Shown one piece after another: positions 46,481-55,459 of a DNA stretch of 64,000 nucleotides. A model generated the notes under the pieces. The model did no database searches, was not told the origin of the DNA, and saw only the letters and a program-made list of their open reading frames with translations. The stretch's first letter is position 1, and every line of letters starts with the position of its first letter. Location of the stretch: positions 62,001 through 126,000 of the forward strand of contig CAVOGL010000008.1 in assembly GCA_963695415.1 (NCBI GenBank). Direction: 5' to 3'. The DNA comes from CAVXWV01 sp963695415 (GTDB lineage: Bacteria; Chloroflexota; Anaerolineae; Anaerolineales; UBA4823). A program made the position numbers and the translations under genes.

Positions 46481-46646
46481 GGGATTATGATGGAATAAAT
46501 TATAAATGGTGTTGAGGTGGTTTGATACTAAAGCGCGAAGGAAAAAAAAGGAGCGAGAAGGGTGGAAAAATTGATTTTCCTAAGGAAGACCAGGAATGAT
46601 TGATGGGCAGGGTTAACTATTTTATTCTTGGATTAAGGAACTTTAA

Positions 46647-46988
46647 ATGCAACGCGATGAAATTCTAAGGATTTTGCGAGATCACAGAGACGATCTTTCC
46701 AGTATGGGTGTTAAATCTCTTGCATTATTCGGTTCAGCAGCCCGTAATGAGTTCGGACCAGAAAGTGATGTGGACTTATTGGTTGAATTTCAACATCCTG
46801 TCGGGTTGTTTGGCTTTATCGCATTGCAACAATTCCTTGAATCTATTTTGGATTGTCGAGTGGACCTGGGTACACCCAGGTCATTAAAACCAGCCATCAA
46901 AGAAAGCGTTTTGGAGGAGGTTATCCCTGTCACCTGGAACCTGGATCGAGCGAGTAGAAGATATCCCCGAGTTGATTTCGAAGCTTAA
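46647..46988 (+). CDS. MNT-type nucleotidyltransferase (minimal nucleotidyltransferase, MntA-like)
   Basis: 113 residues. LALFGSAARNEFGPESDVDLLVEF is the GS-x10-DxD motif of the Pol-beta superfamily minimal nucleotidyltransferases. Such proteins are usually antitoxins that AMPylate a HEPN toxin encoded next door. No HEPN gene follows here; the next gene is an EamA transporter. The C-terminal ~20 residues (TWNLDRASRRYPRVDFEA) look out of frame: shifted by one, the DNA reads GTWIERVEDIPELISKLKAILTDQE, ending near 47014, which may be the correct end or the trace of a lost partner. Start after AAGGA. AT-richer than its neighbours, in keeping with transfer. Confidence 0.78.
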   Translation: MQRDEILRILRDHRDDLSSMGVKSLALFGSAARNEFGPESDVDLLVEFQHPVGLFGFIALQQFLESILDCRVDLGTPRSLKPAIKESVLEEVIPVTWNLDRASRRYPRVDFEA

Positions 46989-47187
46989 AGCGATCCTGAC
47001 AGATCAGGAATAAAGCATCCTTTCTGAAAAAGGTTTTTTTAACACGAAGAGCATGAAGGAAAAACAAAGGGGTGTGAAGAAGAAAATCAATTTTTCCTTG
47101 AGCAGCTTCTTTTTCTTTGAGGTTAGATCGAACATTTTTTTGAATTTATAATGACCCGTAAATGATGCGGTCCTGGCTGGGAGGGTC

Positions 47188-48120
47188 ATGAAAACTCTTA
47201 CGCACCGAGCGGCGGTGGGGGTGGCGCTGGTGGTGGTGTTCCTGTGGGCGACGTCGTGGGTGCTGATCAAGGCGGGACTCGATGAGATCCCGGCGTTGAC
47301 ATTTGCGGGGCTGCGCTACACGCTGGCGTTTGTCTGCCTGCTGCCGTTCAGCCTGGCGCGCTGGCGGAGGGGTGAAGTTGGGCTGTTCACCGGGAAGGCG
47401 TGGAGGCAGTTGCTGCTGCTGGGGGTGCTGTTCTACGCGGTGACGCAGGGGGCGAGCTTTGTGGCGCTGGCGTACCTGCCGGCGATCACGGTGAACCTGG
47501 CTTGGAGCTTCAGCAGCGTGCTGGTGGCGGTACTCGGGGTGATGTTCCTGGGGGAGCGACCGGGCTGGCGGCAGTGGTTGGGAGTTGGATTGGCAGTTGC
47601 AGGCGCGGTGGTGTTCTTCGCACCGTGGCGCTGGGGGGCAGGCAGTGAGGGGCAGGGCTACGGAGAACTGGCGTATGTGGGTTTTGCTGCCGCGGCGGTG
47701 GGGGTGCTGGCGAACGCGGTATCATCTATCCTGGGGAGGGGCGTGAACCGGAGCGGTAGGCTCGACCCGCTGGTGGTGACCACGGTGAGTATGGGGTCGG
47801 GAGCGGTGGTGTTATTGGTAACAGGGCTGATCACGCAGGGCTTGCCGGTCATTTCATGGCAGGGCTGGGCGATCATCGCGTGGCTGGCGGTGGTGAACAC
47901 GGCTGTGGCTTTCACGCTGTGGAACCGGACACTGCAAACGCTTTCTGCGGTGGAGTCGAGTGTGATCAACGGGACGATGCTGTTATGGATCCCGCTACTG
48001 GCGGTGGCGTTCCTGGGGGAGAGCCTGACGGGGATAGAGCTGGCGGGACTGGTGGTGGTGGGGGTGGGGACGCTGCTGGTGCAGTTGAAACGCATTCCGA
48101 ATAATAAGGATGCCCCATGA
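47188..48120 (+). CDS. EamA/DMT-family membrane transporter
   Basis: 310 residues with ten membrane helices in two EamA repeats: AVGVALVVVFLWATSWVLIKAGLDEIPALTFAGLRY at the start, and AIIAWLAVVNTAVAFTLWNRTLQTLSAVESSVI with VLFYAVTQGASFVALAYLPAITVNLAWSFSSVLVAVLGVMFLGE as the typical repeat ends. GGGAGG precedes the ATG. This family exports or imports small metabolites (amino acids, nucleobases, sugars); the substrate cannot be read. It stands alone, with a palindrome-bearing gap after it. Confidence 0.9.
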   Translation: MKTLTHRAAVGVALVVVFLWATSWVLIKAGLDEIPALTFAGLRYTLAFVCLLPFSLARWRRGEVGLFTGKAWRQLLLLGVLFYAVTQGASFVALAYLPAITVNLAWSFSSVLVAVLGVMFLGERPGWRQWLGVGLAVAGAVVFFAPWRWGAGSEGQGYGELAYVGFAAAAVGVLANAVSSILGRGVNRSGRLDPLVVTTVSMGSGAVVLLVTGLITQGLPVISWQGWAIIAWLAVVNTAVAFTLWNRTLQTLSAVESSVINGTMLLWIPLLAVAFLGESLTGIELAGLVVVGVGTLLVQLKRIPNNKDAP

Positions 48121-48235
48121 TGACAGAACACCGGAACCATGAAGCACGAAAGACACGAACCACGAAAGATGTAAAAGAGATGGAAGGAGATGGCTGGACG
48201 AGAGATGTCTCGAAAACATTCAGGAAAATATAGTG

Positions 48236-48305
48236 GCTCGGGTTGGCAACCCGAGCTACATCAATGGGAGAAATGTGGATTTGTATCTCGGGTTGCCGAT
48301 CCGAG
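48236..48305 (+). repeat. Two REP-like palindromes before the ADP-ribosylglycohydrolase gene
   Basis: GCTCGGGTTGGCAACCCGAG (then C) at 48236-48256 is a near-perfect palindrome followed by TAC; CTCGGGTTGCCGATCCGAG at 48287-48305 is a looser copy. They belong to the same family as those at 37284, 50608 and 56478. Confidence 0.75.
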
Positions 48306-48330
48306 CTGCAGTGATGGGTGTGGAGGTGAG

Positions 48331-49413
48331 ATGGAGATTGAGAAGACGAAATTGTTCGACCGGATTTATGCGGCGATGCTGGGCGGGGCGATCGGGGATG
48401 CGATGGGGGGACCGGTGGAGGGCAGGAATTTCCAGGAGATCGAGGCGGAGTACGGGGTTGTAGACCGCTTCCTGGCGTACACGCACGCGCCGGATTATCA
48501 CAACCAGTTTGCCAACACGGCGGGCACGTACACCGACGACACGCGGCTGAAACACATCCTGTGCCGGGCGATCATCGCGGCTGGGGACGTGCCCTTGCGC
48601 GGGGATTTCGCCCGGGAGGTGACGGAGGCGTATTACCGGGCAGAGAGCGATCTGGAACGGGGCTTCCTGGAAGAATACATGCTGGCGGGGGTGTACGGCG
48701 AGGAGCGCCTGATCTTCGCCGGGCAGCCGACGAACGGGGCGATCATGATGAACTCGCCGGTCGGGATGGTGTGCGCGGCGGACCCGGAGGCGGCGTTTGA
48801 GGCGGCTTTCCGTCTGGCGTACATCACAGACGGGTACGCCAAACTATCCGCAGCGATCATGGCGGCGGCTGTGGCTGCCGCATTCATCCCGGGGATCGGT
48901 GTGGATGGGGTGATCGAGCTGGCACTGGAGACGGCGAGGAGATTTGAGCGCACAGGCACTTTTACGAGGGGCTGGCAGTGGTACAGCCAGGTGTATGCAA
49001 TCAATGAGCGGCTGGTGGAGACAGCGGTGGAAATTGCGCTGCAGGAGAAGGACGTGCTCGCCGTAAGACCAGCTTTTTATCAACGGCTGAAGGTGAGTGA
49101 ACTTGGTTCCGAAGCGGCACAGACCCTGGCGGTGGCGTTGGGGATGTTCGCCGCGGCGGAGGGTGATTTCATCCAAACGGTGGTGGGGGCGGTGAACTAT
49201 GGCAGGGATAACGACAGTTACGCCAGCATCGCCGGAGCTCTGGCGGGGGCGTATCACGGTACAGGTGCCATACCCGAAGATTGGGTAGAGACGGTCACCA
49301 GGGTGAACCCCGACCCGGACATGAAAGCCCTATCGGTCCAATTAACCCGGGTGGCGTTGAAGCGATATGAACGCTTTTCCTCGATCGTTCATGCGCTGCA
49401 AGGGCTGGTTTAG
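48331..49413 (+). CDS. ADP-ribosylglycohydrolase family protein
   Basis: 360 residues. MLGGAIGDAMGGPVEG at the start, YTDDTRLKH (the metal-binding TDDT, normally followed by another hydroxyl or Met), and GRDNDSYASIAGALAGAYHG near the C-terminus in place of the more usual GGDTDT; the acidic metal ligands are kept. Family members remove ADP-ribose from proteins or nucleosides or hydrolyse related N-glycosides; this branch (large, metabolic) is often of unknown substrate. I start at 48331 with GGAGG ahead of it; the 47 codons upstream of this run through palindromic repeats and are not coding. Confidence 0.85.
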   Translation: MEIEKTKLFDRIYAAMLGGAIGDAMGGPVEGRNFQEIEAEYGVVDRFLAYTHAPDYHNQFANTAGTYTDDTRLKHILCRAIIAAGDVPLRGDFAREVTEAYYRAESDLERGFLEEYMLAGVYGEERLIFAGQPTNGAIMMNSPVGMVCAADPEAAFEAAFRLAYITDGYAKLSAAIMAAAVAAAFIPGIGVDGVIELALETARRFERTGTFTRGWQWYSQVYAINERLVETAVEIALQEKDVLAVRPAFYQRLKVSELGSEAAQTLAVALGMFAAAEGDFIQTVVGAVNYGRDNDSYASIAGALAGAYHGTGAIPEDWVETVTRVNPDPDMKALSVQLTRVALKRYERFSSIVHALQGLV

Positions 49414-49469
49414 GCTTCCCTTCGCTTATAATTCATGCAACCCAATTTATGATACCAAGGAGCCCACCG

Positions 49470-50579
49470 ATGACGACAACCCTGGCATGGAAGAAGGACT
49501 GGCAGCAAGTACAGGAAAACATGGTGCGCTGGTGGAAGGGGGAAGGCATGGCGATCTTCCTGACCGCCCAGCGCGAAGTGCCCCACGAAGCGGTGGAAAA
49601 GCCGTACGAGCCGCCGGACATCGAGAACCAATGGCTGAATCCCGAGTACAGGTGCGGGATGGCGGAATACGAGATGGCACACAAGGATTTCCTGCTGGAG
49701 GCGTTCCCCTATTTCGATACGCAGATCGGACCGGGCAGCCTGGGCATCATCCTTGGCTCGAAGCCGTTGTATGTTGATGGGACAGTGTGGTACGAGCCAA
49801 TCATCCAGGACCCGGAGAGCTATGGTGCTATCCGCTTCAACCCGGAAAACAACCTGGTGTGGGAGCAGCACGTGGCGATGATCGATGAAGGGCTGCGCAG
49901 GTCGCGCGGGCGCTACCTGGTGGGCATACCCGACCTGATCGAGAACCTGGACACGCTGGCGGCGGTGCGCGGCGACAATGAGCTGCTTTTCGACCTGATC
50001 GAGCGACCGGAGTGGGTGGAGGAGCGTTTGTGGGAGATCAACCAGGCATATTTTGAGGTTTATGATCTGCTGTATGAGAAGACCAAGAGCCCGGTTTTGA
50101 TCAATGATGCCAATGAGTGGGGCAGCACCTTCTCAGCATTCACCATCTGGGGACCCGGCAAGACAGCCAAGCTGCAGTGTGACCTGAGCGCCAATTTCTC
50201 GCCGCGCATGTTCAAGCGCTTCGTGGTACCGGCGCTGGCAGAGCAGTGTGAGTGGCTGGATTATTCACTGTACCACCTGGATGGGACAACGTGCCTGCAG
50301 CACCTGCCGCACTTATTGGAGATTGAGGCGCTGGACGCCATCGAATGGACACCGCAGGCTGGGCGCCCGGGCGGCGGCACGGCAGAATGGTACGACCTGT
50401 ATAAGGAGATCAAGGCAGCCGGCAAGAGCTTCCAGGCGGTGGGGGTTGAGGTGGAAGATGTGATCCCCTTGCTGGATGCGGTGGGACCGCAGGGAGTGTA
50501 CCTGCAGATGGGCAGGACGGTGAGCCAGGCGGAGGCGGAGGGTCTGATGAAGGCGTTGGAGCCCTATAGGAAACCATAA
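49470..50579 (+). CDS. Uroporphyrinogen decarboxylase (UroD/MtaA)-fold protein
   Basis: 369 residues. The barrel pattern of the UroD superfamily is clear: FNPENNLVWEQHVAMIDEGLRRSRGRYLVGIPDLIENLDTLAAVRG, ERPEWVEERLWEINQAYFEVYDLL, FSPRMFKRFVVPALAEQCEWLDYSLYHLDGTTCLQHLPHLLEIEALDAIEWTPQAGRPGGG. The HLDGTTC block is where methyltransferase relatives (MtaA, MtbA) place zinc ligands. Not a heme-pathway HemE, since its N-terminal substrate loop differs. Probably a corrinoid methyltransferase or an uncharacterised decarboxylase-like protein. I start at 49470 (MTTTLAWKKDWQ) with AAGGAG eight bases upstream. It converges on the giant activase gene. Confidence 0.8.
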   Translation: MTTTLAWKKDWQQVQENMVRWWKGEGMAIFLTAQREVPHEAVEKPYEPPDIENQWLNPEYRCGMAEYEMAHKDFLLEAFPYFDTQIGPGSLGIILGSKPLYVDGTVWYEPIIQDPESYGAIRFNPENNLVWEQHVAMIDEGLRRSRGRYLVGIPDLIENLDTLAAVRGDNELLFDLIERPEWVEERLWEINQAYFEVYDLLYEKTKSPVLINDANEWGSTFSAFTIWGPGKTAKLQCDLSANFSPRMFKRFVVPALAEQCEWLDYSLYHLDGTTCLQHLPHLLEIEALDAIEWTPQAGRPGGGTAEWYDLYKEIKAAGKSFQAVGVEVEDVIPLLDAVGPQGVYLQMGRTVSQAEAEGLMKALEPYRKP

Positions 50580-50607
50580 TCGAACACAACGTTGTTATTT
50601 TATGTAG

Positions 50608-50629
50608 TGGTCGACCTGTGTGTCGACCA
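50608..50629 (+). terminator. Perfect hairpin between convergent genes
   Basis: TGGTCGAC and GTCGACCA form a perfect eight-base stem with a six-base loop in the 207-bp gap between the UroD-like gene and the convergent activase gene. There is no T-run, so it may be one more member of the REP-like family rather than a true terminator. Confidence 0.45.
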
Positions 50630-50786
50630 TGCCTCATCCAAATGTTAGGAAAGCACTAACTATTCTGAACATTCGCCTATTCGTTCAATTCGAATTATAA
50701 AATCGGCGTAATCCTACCAATTCGCGTGATCCGCGATAATCTCCTTGACATTAGAAACGACTTACGAAGCAACGATGTATGTGGTT

Positions 50787-53700
50787 CTAGACTGACTCCT
50801 GCGCAAATGCCTTCCTGGCGTGGTCGACAAAGAAGTGCATGCGGTTGAAAAAGTTGACCTCACTCACACCCGCATCGGCGTCGAGGAAGATCATGTTCAC
50901 CTCGGGGTACCGCTCCTTGATGCGTTTGTGCACGCCCTTGGCGACGACGTGGTTGGCGATGCAGCCGAACGGCTGCAGGCAGAGCACGTTGGGCACACCC
51001 TCGTGCAGGAAGGTGGCAACCTCGCCGGCGATCAGCCAGCCCTCTCCGTACTGGTGGTTGAGCGTGACCAGTTCCTCGGCTTTACGCGCAATCTCGCGGA
51101 TATCGTGGTGCGGGCGGTAATTGCGGAAGCCTTTCATAACTGCGTTGAAATTGTGCAGGCGGCTGTTGAGTAGACCACGTCCCCAGATCGCCACCAACCA
51201 GAGGATGCCAGGTCGCTTGACGTGTGACTTGATGCCATGATCCACAGCCACAATCGATCCTGCGAAGAATTCCATCATCGGAGGCACGATCACCTCGATA
51301 TCCTGGTCCATGAGCCATTGAGCGACTTCGTTGTTGGAAAACGAGTTGTACTTCACATAAATCTCACCCACAATTCCCGCTTTGGGGAACTCTTGATCGT
51401 TCGTCTCTACATTGTTGAAGTCAGCCACTGCCTGGGAGAGCAGCTCCAGCAGAGCTTCCTGCTCGATGGGCACCGTGCCGCCCTGGTAGATTTGCAGGTA
51501 ATGGTCAGCAAGTTTCAACGCATCACCCTTGTGCACCTCACGCACTGCGGTGGCGTAATACATCGCAGAGAGGGAATCGGTGAACATCATGCCGATGGCG
51601 GCTTTGAACAGGTAATCCTTGAGCTGGCGGATGCCAATGTTTAATCCGGGCTGATCGTTGAGCGTCTGCAGGTTGATCGACAGGGTGATCACAGGCACCT
51701 CAGCATAACCCGCTGCCACCAGCGCCTTCTTAAGCAGGGCAGGCACGCTGGAGGCGCGGCACTGCCCGCCGGTCTGCGAGTATCCGACTGCGGTCTTTGA
51801 TGGATCGTACTTCCCGGACTGCAGGGCTTTGATCAGGTCACCGATGGTGATGATGCCCGGGTAGCAGATCTCGTTGTTGGTGTACTTCAGCCCCACCTCC
51901 ACTGATTCGCGGTCTGCAGGGGGCAGGGTGACGACATCAAAACCCAGGTCGGCGAAGGGTCGTGCGATAGCGGGTGAGCAGAAAGTGGAGAAATCGGGGA
52001 CGATGATCGTACGCTGGCGGTCCTCTTCCTGGTAGACGCGCGTCGAGACGCGCGGCGCCACCCACTTTTCGCTCATGTTCTTGTGATGCTTGAGCGATTC
52101 CATCATCGAGCGCAGGCGCAGCTTGGTCGAACCGGCGCTCTCGATCTCGTCAATGCGGATGACGGTGGGGATTTTTCCGTACTCGCCCAGCATGATCCTG
52201 ACCTCATCGAGGATATACGGATCAGGACCACAACCGAAGGAATTCAGCTGCACTACCTCGACATTTTCTTGGGCACCCGCCCAGCGGCAGGCGTGGTAGT
52301 AACGGTTGATGTATTCCCACTGGGTGAGTACATACTTGTTGTCCAGAGTTTGGTCCTCAGCCAGGGGAACAGAGTCCTCTGTGATCACATCCAGACCGAA
52401 GTTGGTGAGGATGTCAGGGATTTTGTGGTTGATCAGCGGGTCGATGTGGTAAGGGCGCCCCAGCAGCAAGATGACGGGGCGGTTCTCCGCCTCAGCCTTC
52501 GCCAGGATACGGGCGCCTTCTGCGCGCAGGTCTTCCTTGAACTGGTGCTGGACAGTGATGGCTTTTTCGAAAGCCCGCAGTACGGTCTTCTTCTTAACGC
52601 CCAGCCCGGTCAGGTAGTCGACGCAGGTTTTCCTGAACAAGCCCTTATCGTCGAAATTCACTGCGGGCATATCGTAGGGGATGTGGTGGCGTCTCGACGG
52701 ATCGATCACCGAGCGGATCACGTCGGCATAGCCGGAGACAATCGGGCAGTTAAAGCAGTTAGCCGAATCGGAGAAGTGATTCTCCTCAAAGAAGACCATC
52801 GGGTAGAAGATGCGGTCCACCCCCTTATCGATCAGGTCGTAGATGTGCCCGCTGACCAGCTTAGCGGGGAAGCACAGGTTCTCCGACATGATCGCCGCGG
52901 CGCCTTTCTGGTAAATATCGTTACTGGAGGGATCTGAAAGCTGTACCCGAATCCCGCTCTCAACGAACAAGGTGTTCCAGAAGGGGAAATTCTCAAACAT
53001 ATTCAGCACACGCGGGATACCGATTGTCAGCAGAGGTTCTGTTTCTGGTTCGTGATCCCGTTCAAAGACCATCTTGAGCTTGAGAGCTGGCAGGTTTTCG
53101 CCTGTGCGTTCTGCTTTGCCGCTGTTGGAATAAATTCGTTCGCAGCGGTTGCCGGAGTAGAAGACGTTGTCGTTGGGGAATTCAAGCTTGGTGACGTTGC
53201 AGCGGTTCTCACAGCCGTGGCAGCGAATCAGCTTCTTGACATAATTGCCGACTTCCTCCAGGTTCTCCAGACCCACGAAGGTGGAACCGAGTTCGCCGTC
53301 ATTGAAGTAATTCTCCTTCGCCCGCAAGGCAGCGCCGTAGGCGCCCATCAATTCTGCCATGTCCGGGCAGGTAACGCTTCTGCCCAACAGCTGCTCGAGC
53401 GCTTTGTGCACGGCGGGGTTGCGGAAGGTGCCGCCCTGGACGACGATGTGCTCGCCCAGCATGGCTACGTCGGTGACCTTGAGCACCTTGTAGAGTGCGT
53501 TCTTGATCACCGAGTAAGCCAGCCCGGCGGAGATGTCGCTGATATCAGCGTGCTCGCGCAGCGCCTGCTTGACGCGCGAGTTCATGAAGACTGTGCAGCG
53601 CGTGCCCAGGTCGCAGGGTGCGGCGGAGGTTGTCGCCACCTCGGCGAAATCCCCGACAGAATGCCCCATCGAACGGGCAAAGTTTTCGATAAACGAGCCG

Positions 53701-55088
53701 CAGCCGGAGGAGCAGGCTTCGTTGATGGCGATGTTCTGGATGTGTCCATCCTTGACGAAGATGGCTTTCATGTCCTGCCCGCCGATGTCGAGGATGAAGG
53801 ACACATCCTCATCAAAAGCGCGCGCAGCCTCGTAATGCGCCAGGGTCTCGACCATGCCGTCATCGAAACCATAGGCAGCGCGGATCAGGTCCTCGCCGTA
53901 CCCGGTGACCACACTGCGCAAAATGCGCGGCGTGCAATTGGCGGTCTTAAACCGCTTGCGCAGCTCCTGCAAGCCCTGCTGGACGGCTTTGATGGCGTTG
54001 CCGTTGTTGTTGCGGTAATCGTCGAAGACCACGCGCCCCAGCTCATCGATCAGCACCACCTTGGTCGTGGTAGAGCCCGAATCGACACCGAGAAAAAACA
54101 TGCCATCTTCGATCTCTTCCGGTCGGGCGGCTTTAAGCCAGTCGGGATCCAGGCGCACAATCTGGCGCGAGATGCGGGTTGTTTCCCAGGCTTGAAAGGT
54201 TTCCTGGCTGGTGAAGAGCGGCTGCAGACGCTGCTTGCTGGCGCCATCGACTTCCCCGTGTGCACGGAGCCTGTCAAGGAGGGTCTGAAGGGTGAATGTA
54301 CGCGCGTTGTTGACTCCGGCGATGGATGCGCCAAGTGCGGGCAGCAGCTGGGCATTCTCGATCTGGATGACATCGCCCTCAGCGATCTCGAGCACGCGCA
54401 TGAATGCCTGCTGGAGAGATGGCAGGAAGGTGAGCGGTCCTCCGCTGAAGAGCACCTTGGGCATGGGCTCGTAGCCCCTGGAAAGAGTCGCCAGCGACTG
54501 CAGCACCACGGCATGAAAAACGGATGCAGCAATGTCTTCCCTGGCGATGTCGCGGCTGAGCAGGTTTTGCAGGTCTGTCTTGGCGAACACGCCGCAGCGG
54601 GAAGCCATCGGGTAGATGGTGGTGTAGCGCTGGGCGAGTGCGTTCAGGTTGGTGACGGGTATGTTGAGCAGGGTCGCCATCTCATCAATGAAAGCGCCGG
54701 TGCCGCCGGCGCAGGAGCCGTTCATGCGGATATCGGGTCTGCCTTCATCGTCGAAGAAGATCATCTTGGCATCTTCCCCACCGATGTCTATCAGGGTGCG
54801 CACCTGCGGGTAGAACTGGCGCACCACCTCCGCAGAGGCAATCACCTCCTGGATGAAAGGCAGCTGGTAAGATTCGGCAATGCCCATACCGGCAGAACCG
54901 GTGACCAGCAAATTGAAGGCGATGTCCCCCAGGTTATGTTGCGCTTCTTTCAGGATTTGTTGTAATGTGGATAGGGTGGCTGCATGGTGCCGCTGGTAGG
55001 CAGAAAAAACAATCTCTTGGGTACCGTTAATTACCACCACCTTGGCAGTCGTGGAGCCAACGTCGATGCCCATGCGCAGTGTGTTCAT
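50787..55088 (-). CDS. Giant 2-hydroxyacyl-CoA dehydratase activase (BadF/BcrA/HgdC repeats, DUF2229)
   Basis: 1433 residues, intact. First ASKHA ATPase domain: RMGIDVGSTTAKVVVI at 5-20 and DIGGEDAKMIFF with C126 in NGSCAGGTGAFIDEM. Second domain: GVDSGSTTTKVVLID at 334-348, DIGGQDMKAIF and NEACSSGCGSFIENF at 456-470. The paired Cys bind the [4Fe-4S] cluster of archerases, which use ATP to push one electron into 2-hydroxyacyl-CoA dehydratases or benzoyl-CoA reductases. Then CHGCENRC at 623-630, the DUF2229 domain from about 685 (LTIGIPRVLNMFENFPFWNTLF), and a C-terminal HgdB-like part with FGCGPDPYI and PFGCIANHV. Found mainly in anaerobes. No separate dehydratase subunits are nearby. Oxygen-sensitive cytoplasmic enzyme. 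Confidence 0.93.
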   Translation of the reverse strand: MNTLRMGIDVGSTTAKVVVINGTQEIVFSAYQRHHAATLSTLQQILKEAQHNLGDIAFNLLVTGSAGMGIAESYQLPFIQEVIASAEVVRQFYPQVRTLIDIGGEDAKMIFFDDEGRPDIRMNGSCAGGTGAFIDEMATLLNIPVTNLNALAQRYTTIYPMASRCGVFAKTDLQNLLSRDIAREDIAASVFHAVVLQSLATLSRGYEPMPKVLFSGGPLTFLPSLQQAFMRVLEIAEGDVIQIENAQLLPALGASIAGVNNARTFTLQTLLDRLRAHGEVDGASKQRLQPLFTSQETFQAWETTRISRQIVRLDPDWLKAARPEEIEDGMFFLGVDSGSTTTKVVLIDELGRVVFDDYRNNNGNAIKAVQQGLQELRKRFKTANCTPRILRSVVTGYGEDLIRAAYGFDDGMVETLAHYEAARAFDEDVSFILDIGGQDMKAIFVKDGHIQNIAINEACSSGCGSFIENFARSMGHSVGDFAEVATTSAAPCDLGTRCTVFMNSRVKQALREHADISDISAGLAYSVIKNALYKVLKVTDVAMLGEHIVVQGGTFRNPAVHKALEQLLGRSVTCPDMAELMGAYGAALRAKENYFNDGELGSTFVGLENLEEVGNYVKKLIRCHGCENRCNVTKLEFPNDNVFYSGNRCERIYSNSGKAERTGENLPALKLKMVFERDHEPETEPLLTIGIPRVLNMFENFPFWNTLFVESGIRVQLSDPSSNDIYQKGAAAIMSENLCFPAKLVSGHIYDLIDKGVDRIFYPMVFFEENHFSDSANCFNCPIVSGYADVIRSVIDPSRRHHIPYDMPAVNFDDKGLFRKTCVDYLTGLGVKKKTVLRAFEKAITVQHQFKEDLRAEGARILAKAEAENRPVILLLGRPYHIDPLINHKIPDILTNFGLDVITEDSVPLAEDQTLDNKYVLTQWEYINRYYHACRWAGAQENVEVVQLNSFGCGPDPYILDEVRIMLGEYGKIPTVIRIDEIESAGSTKLRLRSMMESLKHHKNMSEKWVAPRVSTRVYQEEDRQRTIIVPDFSTFCSPAIARPFADLGFDVVTLPPADRESVEVGLKYTNNEICYPGIITIGDLIKALQSGKYDPSKTAVGYSQTGGQCRASSVPALLKKALVAAGYAEVPVITLSINLQTLNDQPGLNIGIRQLKDYLFKAAIGMMFTDSLSAMYYATAVREVHKGDALKLADHYLQIYQGGTVPIEQEALLELLSQAVADFNNVETNDQEFPKAGIVGEIYVKYNSFSNNEVAQWLMDQDIEVIVPPMMEFFAGSIVAVDHGIKSHVKRPGILWLVAIWGRGLLNSRLHNFNAVMKGFRNYRPHHDIREIARKAEELVTLNHQYGEGWLIAGEVATFLHEGVPNVLCLQPFGCIANHVVAKGVHKRIKERYPEVNMIFLDADAGVSEVNFFNRMHFFVDHARKAFAQESV

Positions 55089-55459
55089 AATACTGTTCCC
55101 TCGTAAGATCTACCGAAAAGTATAATACCAATAAAAGTGGGGGTTTTTTGACATTCTACCACTTTTAAAATCCTGGTTTCTTTCAATTTTGATTAATCTG
55201 ACAAAGATCACCCAAAATACAGGATATTGGTTATCCCAATTACCCCTTGGTTTGTTCAACGGCATGTCATTCATAAGTAGTTCGTTGAGAGTGCTTTAAC
55301 AAACAGTCATACATGGTAAACTCGGAGCATGCCAAAAGCCCGTGAGTATCACCTGTCCGACCAGGAGTTACAAATCGCTGAGACCGTAATAAAACGGCTC
55401 TTTTGAAATATCCGGATTGGTCAACCGCATTTCACCGAATGAAATAGATGGAGAAGAAG
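55089..55459. other. 371-bp divergent intergenic region with a possible transposase remnant
   Basis: Between the leftward activase and the rightward mannonate dehydratase genes, so it should hold both promoters. The stretch is AT-rich (55130-55250). Apart from the short frame at 55329-55406 I see nothing coding. Confidence 0.5.
55329..55406 (+). pseudogene. Possible N-terminal remnant of an IS630-like transposase or HTH protein
   Basis: A 25-codon frame reads MPKAREYHLSDQELQIAETV then IKRLF and a stop. This resembles the beginning of IS630-family transposase helix-turn-helix domains (a basic start, LSDxEL and xIExAI). The rest of the element and its ends are absent. Short and therefore uncertain. 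Confidence 0.3.

Noticed and set aside
48190..48330. Upstream extension of the ADP-ribosylglycohydrolase
   Set aside because: The 47 extra codons run across two palindromic repeats; a GGAGG site and the conserved fold both point to 48331.
53052..54965. A 637-residue open frame on the plus strand opposite the giant activase
   Set aside because: It lies wholly antisense to a gene with clear catalytic motifs, has no ribosome site and reads as low-information sequence; GC-rich codon use of the real gene explains the open frame.
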